64,000 bases of DNA, from positions 124,001 to 188,000 of the forward strand of contig NZ_JAVFJK010000011.1 in NCBI RefSeq assembly GCF_030908215.1, in the 5' to 3' direction. Below, one piece after another: positions 60,193 to 64,000 of this stretch. A model generated the notes under the pieces. The model searched no databases and was not told the DNA's origin. It saw nothing but the letters and a program-made list of their open reading frames with translations. A program made the position numbers and the translations under genes. Positions within the stretch are counted from its first letter, which is position 1, and every line of letters begins with the position of its first letter. Origin of the DNA: Sinomonas sp. ASV486 (GTDB lineage Bacteria > Actinomycetota > Actinomycetes > Actinomycetales > Micrococcaceae).

Positions 60193-61121
60193 TCCTCGTC
60201 GTCGGCGGCACCGGCAATCTGGGCCGCGAACTCGTTCCCGCCCTCGTCCGAAGGGGCGATCAGGTCCGTGTGATGGCGCGCGGCGCCTCCCGGCCGTTCA
60301 CCGCCGCAGCGGCTGACAGCGGGCCACACGGCGCCGGACCGCGGGAGACCGGGCCAGACAGCACCAGCACAGGCGGCGCCGTGGAGCTGTTCCGCGGCGA
60401 CCTCGCCTCGGAAGCGGACTGCCGGCGCGCCGTCGAGGGCTGCGACCAGGTGGTCTTCGCCGCGTCGGGCTTCGGCATCCCCAAAGCCGATCCACGCGCC
60501 GTCGACCGCGACGGCGCCGTGCGGCTCGTGCGCGCGGCTGCTGAGGCGGGGGTTGAACACGTCGTCATGATGTCGATGCACGGCGCCGCCGCGGACGCCC
60601 CCATCGAGTACCTGCGCTGCAAGGCTGCCGCTGAGGAGGCTGTGCGCGGGTCGGGCATGAGCTGGACCATCGTGCGGCTCGGCGCCATCCTCGAGCAGCG
60701 GCTCGCCATCATGGGCGCAGGCCTCGAGGCGAAGGGCAGAGTGCCGGTGTTCGGCTCAGGGGCCAGCCCCGTCACGTTCACGTCCGCGCGGGACGCCGCG
60801 GCCGTCGTCGTGCGTGCGCTCAACGACCCCGTGCTGCGGAACCGTGTCATCGAGTGGGGGTCCGAGACCCTCACGGCGAACGAGGTGGCCGACGCGCTCA
60901 TCGCCAAGGCGGGCCGCGGGTCCGTGCGGCGCATCCCGACGCCGGCACTGCGCATCATGTCCGTCGCGGCCAAGCCATTCTCAGCGTTCCTGGCCCGCGT
61001 GGCCGGCGCCGGGGTGTGGGAAGACTCCGGGGACGAATCCTTCGATCCGGCTGCGGCGCGCGCGGAGTTCCCCGACATCCCCATCACGAGGCTCCGGGAG
61101 GTCGTTGCGTCGCAAAGCTGA
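60189..61121 (+). CDS. NAD(P)-binding SDR/epimerase-family protein
   Basis: This 310-residue protein is an atypical short-chain dehydrogenase of the NmrA/YwnB kind, with the cofactor motif LVVGGTGNLGREL (residues 3-15) and the C-terminal part resembling NAD(P)H-binding complex I assembly factors. The active-site Tyr-x3-Lys appears as YLRCK near 141-145. GTG 60189 overlaps the previous stop (GTGA). Its substrate is unknown; the paired NTF2-like protein suggests modification of a small organic compound. Confidence 0.85.
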   Translation: MILVVGGTGNLGRELVPALVRRGDQVRVMARGASRPFTAAAADSGPHGAGPRETGPDSTSTGGAVELFRGDLASEADCRRAVEGCDQVVFAASGFGIPKADPRAVDRDGAVRLVRAAAEAGVEHVVMMSMHGAAADAPIEYLRCKAAAEEAVRGSGMSWTIVRLGAILEQRLAIMGAGLEAKGRVPVFGSGASPVTFTSARDAAAVVVRALNDPVLRNRVIEWGSETLTANEVADALIAKAGRGSVRRIPTPALRIMSVAAKPFSAFLARVAGAGVWEDSGDESFDPAAARAEFPDIPITRLREVVASQS

Positions 61122-61250
61122 CCACGGAGGCGCGCTCGACGGGGCCCTCGGCACGGGACTCCGTGCCATGGTCCGCTCGATGGGCACGCAGTCCGGGCGC
61201 GAGATCATGCGCAGCGTGTTCGGCACCGCGCCGAAGCGCCGCCGGGAGGG
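61122..61250 (+). pseudogene. Possible DUF853/HerA-like C-terminal remnant
   Basis: One frame reads LGTGLRAMVRSMGTQSGREI followed by MRSVFGTAPKRRR, which resembles the C-terminal tail of DUF853 ATP-binding proteins. No start codon or ATPase domain precedes it, because the frame upstream is the shadow of the epimerase gene. It runs into repeat array C. Confidence 0.35.
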
Positions 61251-61363
61251 ACCAGAGACCCCGCAGTGCACCGACCAGAGACCCCGCAACCTCCGGGCCC
61301 CGTTGAGGAGTCTCTGGCGACCCGTTGAGGGGTCTCTGGCGCCCCGCTGAGGGGTCCCAGGCG
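61251..61363. repeat. Intergenic repeat array C (2 inverted + 3 forward units)
   Basis: Two CCAGAGACCCCGCA units are followed by three TTGAGG(A/G)GTCTCTGGC-type units. Here the array lies between two plus-strand genes, ending ten bases before the -10 box of the next gene. Confidence 0.88.
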
Positions 61364-61372
61364 CCTGCCCGG

Positions 61373-61378
61373 TAGGGT
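61373..61378 (+). promoter_or_regulatory. -10 box, leaderless GTG start
   Basis: TAGGGT lies six bases before the GTG at 61385, without a ribosome site. Confidence 0.5.
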
Positions 61379-61384
61379 GGGCGG

Positions 61385-62377
61385 GTGCATCAGACCAGTC
61401 CCGCCCTCCGCCGCATCGCCGTGGCGTGGCTCCTGGCCCTCGTGCTGGCCATTGTCGCCTCGGTCCTGGCGATCACGGCGGTCAAGAACGCGGTGGCCGG
61501 CCCCGCCGACCCCGTGCGGGCGTATATCGGCGCCCTGCAGGCGGGCGACGGCGGCCGCGCCCTCGGACTCCTGCACACGACCGTCCCTTCAGGAAGTCCC
61601 GCCCTCCTCGACGGCGCCCCGCTCAAGGACTCGATGAGCCGGATCAGGGACATCTCCTACGGGACGGCGAAGGCCGACGGCGACCACGCAACTGTCGCGG
61701 TCCGCTTCACGGTGGAGGGGGAGGCCCACGAGAGCCAGTTCGCGGTGGACCGGACGGGCACCGACTGGCTGTTCTTCCCGCGCTGGTCGATCTCCCCCAC
61801 GAGCCTCCCGGCCCTCACCGCAACGGTGGTGAATTCGACCCGGGCCACCATGAACGGCATGTCCGTGAACATGCCAGAAGGACGCAATGCGTTTCCCGTG
61901 TTCTTCCCCGGCTCGTACGTGGGCTCGCTCGACGGAGCCCAGTTCGCCGCAGAGCCGCGCGCCGTCGTCGTGAGCGGTCCCGGAGCGACGGCTCCGCTGA
62001 ACCTGGCCACGAAGGCGACCCCGCAGCTCCTCGGCGCCATCGAGGCGAAGCTGCACAGCTACCTCGACGACTGCGCGCGGACCGCGACTCAGCAGCAGCG
62101 GCTCCAGCCGAACTGCCCGTTCTCCCTCGCGACCAACACACGCATCCAGGACGGGACGATTGCGTGGAGCGTGTCGGCATACCCGACGGTCTCGGTCGAG
62201 CCCTTTCAGGGCAGCTGGACGATCGCGCCGCTCGCGGGCAAGGCCGAGCTCAAGGCAGTCGCGATCGATCTGTTCACCGGGGCCAAGTCCCCAGTGGACA
62301 CGAAGGTCGACTTCAGCTTCAACGCGCGCCTCGACGTGAGCGACGCCGCGATCACGGTGACGCCGCAGCTCAAGTGA
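61385..62377 (+). CDS. Membrane-anchored/exported protein of unknown function
   Basis: This 330-residue protein has one N-terminal hydrophobic helix (about 10-35; IAVAWLLALVLAIVASVLAI) and a large extracytoplasmic part. The early section (40-125) looks like an NTF2/DUF4878-type fold; the rest is unrecognised, with two Cys (about 226 and 240) that could form a disulfide. GTG 61385 is preceded by TAGGGT at six bases. No neighbour hints at its role. Confidence 0.78.
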   Translation: MHQTSPALRRIAVAWLLALVLAIVASVLAITAVKNAVAGPADPVRAYIGALQAGDGGRALGLLHTTVPSGSPALLDGAPLKDSMSRIRDISYGTAKADGDHATVAVRFTVEGEAHESQFAVDRTGTDWLFFPRWSISPTSLPALTATVVNSTRATMNGMSVNMPEGRNAFPVFFPGSYVGSLDGAQFAAEPRAVVVSGPGATAPLNLATKATPQLLGAIEAKLHSYLDDCARTATQQQRLQPNCPFSLATNTRIQDGTIAWSVSAYPTVSVEPFQGSWTIAPLAGKAELKAVAIDLFTGAKSPVDTKVDFSFNARLDVSDAAITVTPQLK

Positions 62378-62396
62378 GCCGGCTCGGCGGAGCCTG

Positions 62397-63998
62397 TCAG
62401 TCCATGCCGCGCAGGTCAAGCGTGAGCGCGGCGTCGGCGCCGTCCTGCAGCATGACCGGGATGCCCCAGTCCTGCTGGTACAGGTGGCAGGCGGCGTGGT
62501 CGGGGATCTCCTCGCCGGGTGCGCCGTCGCACGCGGCAGCGCGTGCGGTGATGTGCAGGACACCCTCGGCGACCACGGGATTGAGCTCGAGGGTCCGTGT
62601 GAGGCCCTGGGCCGTTCCCGTGCCGCCGACGAGCAGCTCGGCCGGAGTCGACGAGATCTTGAGCTGCGTCGGATCGCCCCAGCGGTTGTCGAGCTTCTGC
62701 CCGGTCGGGGCCGCGAAGCGGACCGTGAGCTCGAGCGGGCCCGCCGGCACGGCCGTCTTGGGCCGCTGCGTCTGGCGCTCGCCCTCATCGACCTGCTGGG
62801 CGTCCTTCGGGATCGGCACGAGCACGAGCTCGTGGCGGTTCGTCTCGGTCACCAGGAGGAGCGGCTCACCGTTGCCTTCCGTCGTGGAGGTGACCACGAC
62901 GACGTCAGCCGGCTCCGCGAGACCCCGTGCGAGCGTCGAGACGGTCTGGCTCGAGGGCTCGTAGCGGCGCACGGCGCCGTTGTACGTGTCCGCAATGGCC
63001 ACCGAGCCGTCGGGCAGGACCGCGACGCCGAGCGGGTGCTGGAGCCGCGCAGTGGCGGCTGCGCCGTCGCGGAAGCCGAAGTCGAAGAGGCCTTCTCCGA
63101 CGGCTGTCTCGACCGTCGCACTGCCGTCCTCCGCGAGCTTCACGCGCCGCAGCGCGGAGGTCTCGGAGTCCGCGACCCAGATGTCGCCGGAGGGGTCGAC
63201 CGCGAGTCCGGACGGCTGGGCGAACCAGGACTGCGGGCCGGGGCCGTCGAGGAGGCCCTCGAGGCCCGAGCCCGCCAGGATCGCCACCGCGCCCGTGAGG
63301 GGATCGAACGTGAAGATCTGGTGCGTGCCGGCCATCGCGACGACGACCTTCTGCAGCTTCTCGCTCCACACCACGTCCCACGGCGAGGAGAGCGAGACGT
63401 TCGTGCCATGGCCGAGGTAGCCGATATCCTCGGCGTCGCCGGCGTAGACGTCGTGAACGGACGCGCCGGAATCCTTCGGGGCGCCGTCGTGCGCCGAGCC
63501 ATCCGCAGAAGCTGACGTGGAGGCGCTCGCCCAGGTTCCGGCGCCGTTGCCGTCGACGCGGGCGGGCCCGGCGTCGAGGAGCCGCTGGATGCCATTGCCG
63601 GCCACGGTCTGGACGTAGCCCGAGCTGAGGGTGACGCCACGGAGCCGGTGGTTCACGGTGTCGGCGACGACGGCCTCGTACCCGGTCTGCCACGCGATCG
63701 ACGCTGGCAGCACGGCAACTCCCTGCGGCTCGTTGAACTGCGCGACCTCGGCCTGGCCGTCGAGGAACCCCTTCGTGCCGGAGCCGATCACCCGCTCCAC
63801 GGTCGTCAGGTCAGGACGGACCTCGACGAGGCGGTGATGGCCCGTGTCGACGACGAGGTAGTTGCCGCTGTCCAAGGGCACGGTCTGGCCCGGGAAGCGG
63901 AAAGTTCCGGCGGTGGGCTCGGGAGCCACGTACGGGCCGTCGCCGCGGTGCAGCGTGCCCTTGGCCTCGTGCTCGGCGACGAGCTCCTCCACGAGGAC
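62397..63998 (-). CDS. NHL-repeat protein (thioredoxin-NHL type), C-terminal part only
   Basis: The frame stays open to the right edge of the window, so the N-terminus is missing. The visible 533 residues hold several NHL/beta-propeller repeats (FRFPGQTVPLDSGNYLVVDT, QPSGLAVDPSGDIWVADSE, LQHPLGVAVLPDGSVAIADT) and a C-terminal beta domain with two Cys. Full-length relatives carry an N-terminal thioredoxin-like domain, so a thiol-disulfide role is likely, but that part cannot be checked here. It is convergent with the unknown exported protein. Confidence 0.85.
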   Translation of the reverse strand, partial: VLVEELVAEHEAKGTLHRGDGPYVAPEPTAGTFRFPGQTVPLDSGNYLVVDTGHHRLVEVRPDLTTVERVIGSGTKGFLDGQAEVAQFNEPQGVAVLPASIAWQTGYEAVVADTVNHRLRGVTLSSGYVQTVAGNGIQRLLDAGPARVDGNGAGTWASASTSASADGSAHDGAPKDSGASVHDVYAGDAEDIGYLGHGTNVSLSSPWDVVWSEKLQKVVVAMAGTHQIFTFDPLTGAVAILAGSGLEGLLDGPGPQSWFAQPSGLAVDPSGDIWVADSETSALRRVKLAEDGSATVETAVGEGLFDFGFRDGAAATARLQHPLGVAVLPDGSVAIADTYNGAVRRYEPSSQTVSTLARGLAEPADVVVVTSTTEGNGEPLLLVTETNRHELVLVPIPKDAQQVDEGERQTQRPKTAVPAGPLELTVRFAAPTGQKLDNRWGDPTQLKISSTPAELLVGGTGTAQGLTRTLELNPVVAEGVLHITARAAACDGAPGEEIPDHAACHLYQQDWGIPVMLQDGADAALTLDLRGMD

Positions 63999-64000
63999 CC

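Overview
The window is high-GC, densely coded DNA from an actinobacterium, most likely of the Micrococcaceae (Arthrobacter/Sinomonas type). This rests on strong GC bias at third codon positions, the gene families present, an actinobacterial M-box leader, a tRNA-Gly without encoded CCA, and at least nine start codons lying 6-8 nt after a TANNNT -10 box (leaderless mRNAs). No species can be named from sequence alone.

Layout. 186-6534 (-): six-gene Mrp/Mnh Na+/H+ antiporter operon with an A-B fusion. 6678-10808 (+): UMF1-type MFS protein, a KhtTU-like K+/H+ antiporter pair and an ACT-domain protein. 10813-14187 (-): PEP synthase and its bifunctional regulator, separated by a strange poly-G tract. 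14249-23124: lactate regulon (lutCBA, FAD/Fe-S D-lactate dehydrogenase, lactate permease, FadR-type regulator) joined by four TGGTC-N-GACCA-like operators. 23162-25031: dcd, SRPBCC protein, membrane protein, tRNA-Gly. 25032-31607: accessory-looking segment with a gene-poor stretch, TetR, secreted haloperoxidase/PAP2 protein, DUF6069-like protein, two MarR regulators and an APC transporter. 31736-35181: M-box riboswitch, a 14-codon leader ORF, an NRAMP-related transporter and a channel-less MgtE-like sensor protein, read here as a Mg2+ uptake unit. 35339-39387: SnoaL-like protein, a beta-hydroxyacid dehydrogenase, a CMD-family protein, TetR and a metabolite:H+ symporter.

39632-53581 is the catabolic core. 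A GAF/AAA/Fis regulator is followed by hydrolase, Baeyer-Villiger monooxygenase, alcohol dehydrogenase and aldehyde dehydrogenase. Then a divergent LysR precedes CoA transferase, acyl-CoA dehydrogenase, thiolase, enoyl-CoA hydratase and hydroxyacyl-CoA dehydrogenase. Together they can be read as a full route cyclohexanone -> caprolactone -> 6-hydroxyhexanoate -> adipate -> adipyl-CoA -> acetyl-CoA + succinyl-CoA. A palindrome GGTGTTCC-N5-GGAACACC occurs before the first operon and before the symporter gene, and is a candidate target of the Fis-type regulator.

53582-64000 holds transporters (MFS, AEC), LysR and TetR regulators, panD, a phosphoesterase, SnoaL and NAD-binding proteins, an exported unknown protein and the C-terminal part of an NHL-repeat protein cut by the window edge. 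Three intergenic arrays here share one repeat unit (TTGAGGGGTCTCTGGC and its complement), mostly between convergent genes. No insertion sequence, integrase or CRISPR array could be supported.
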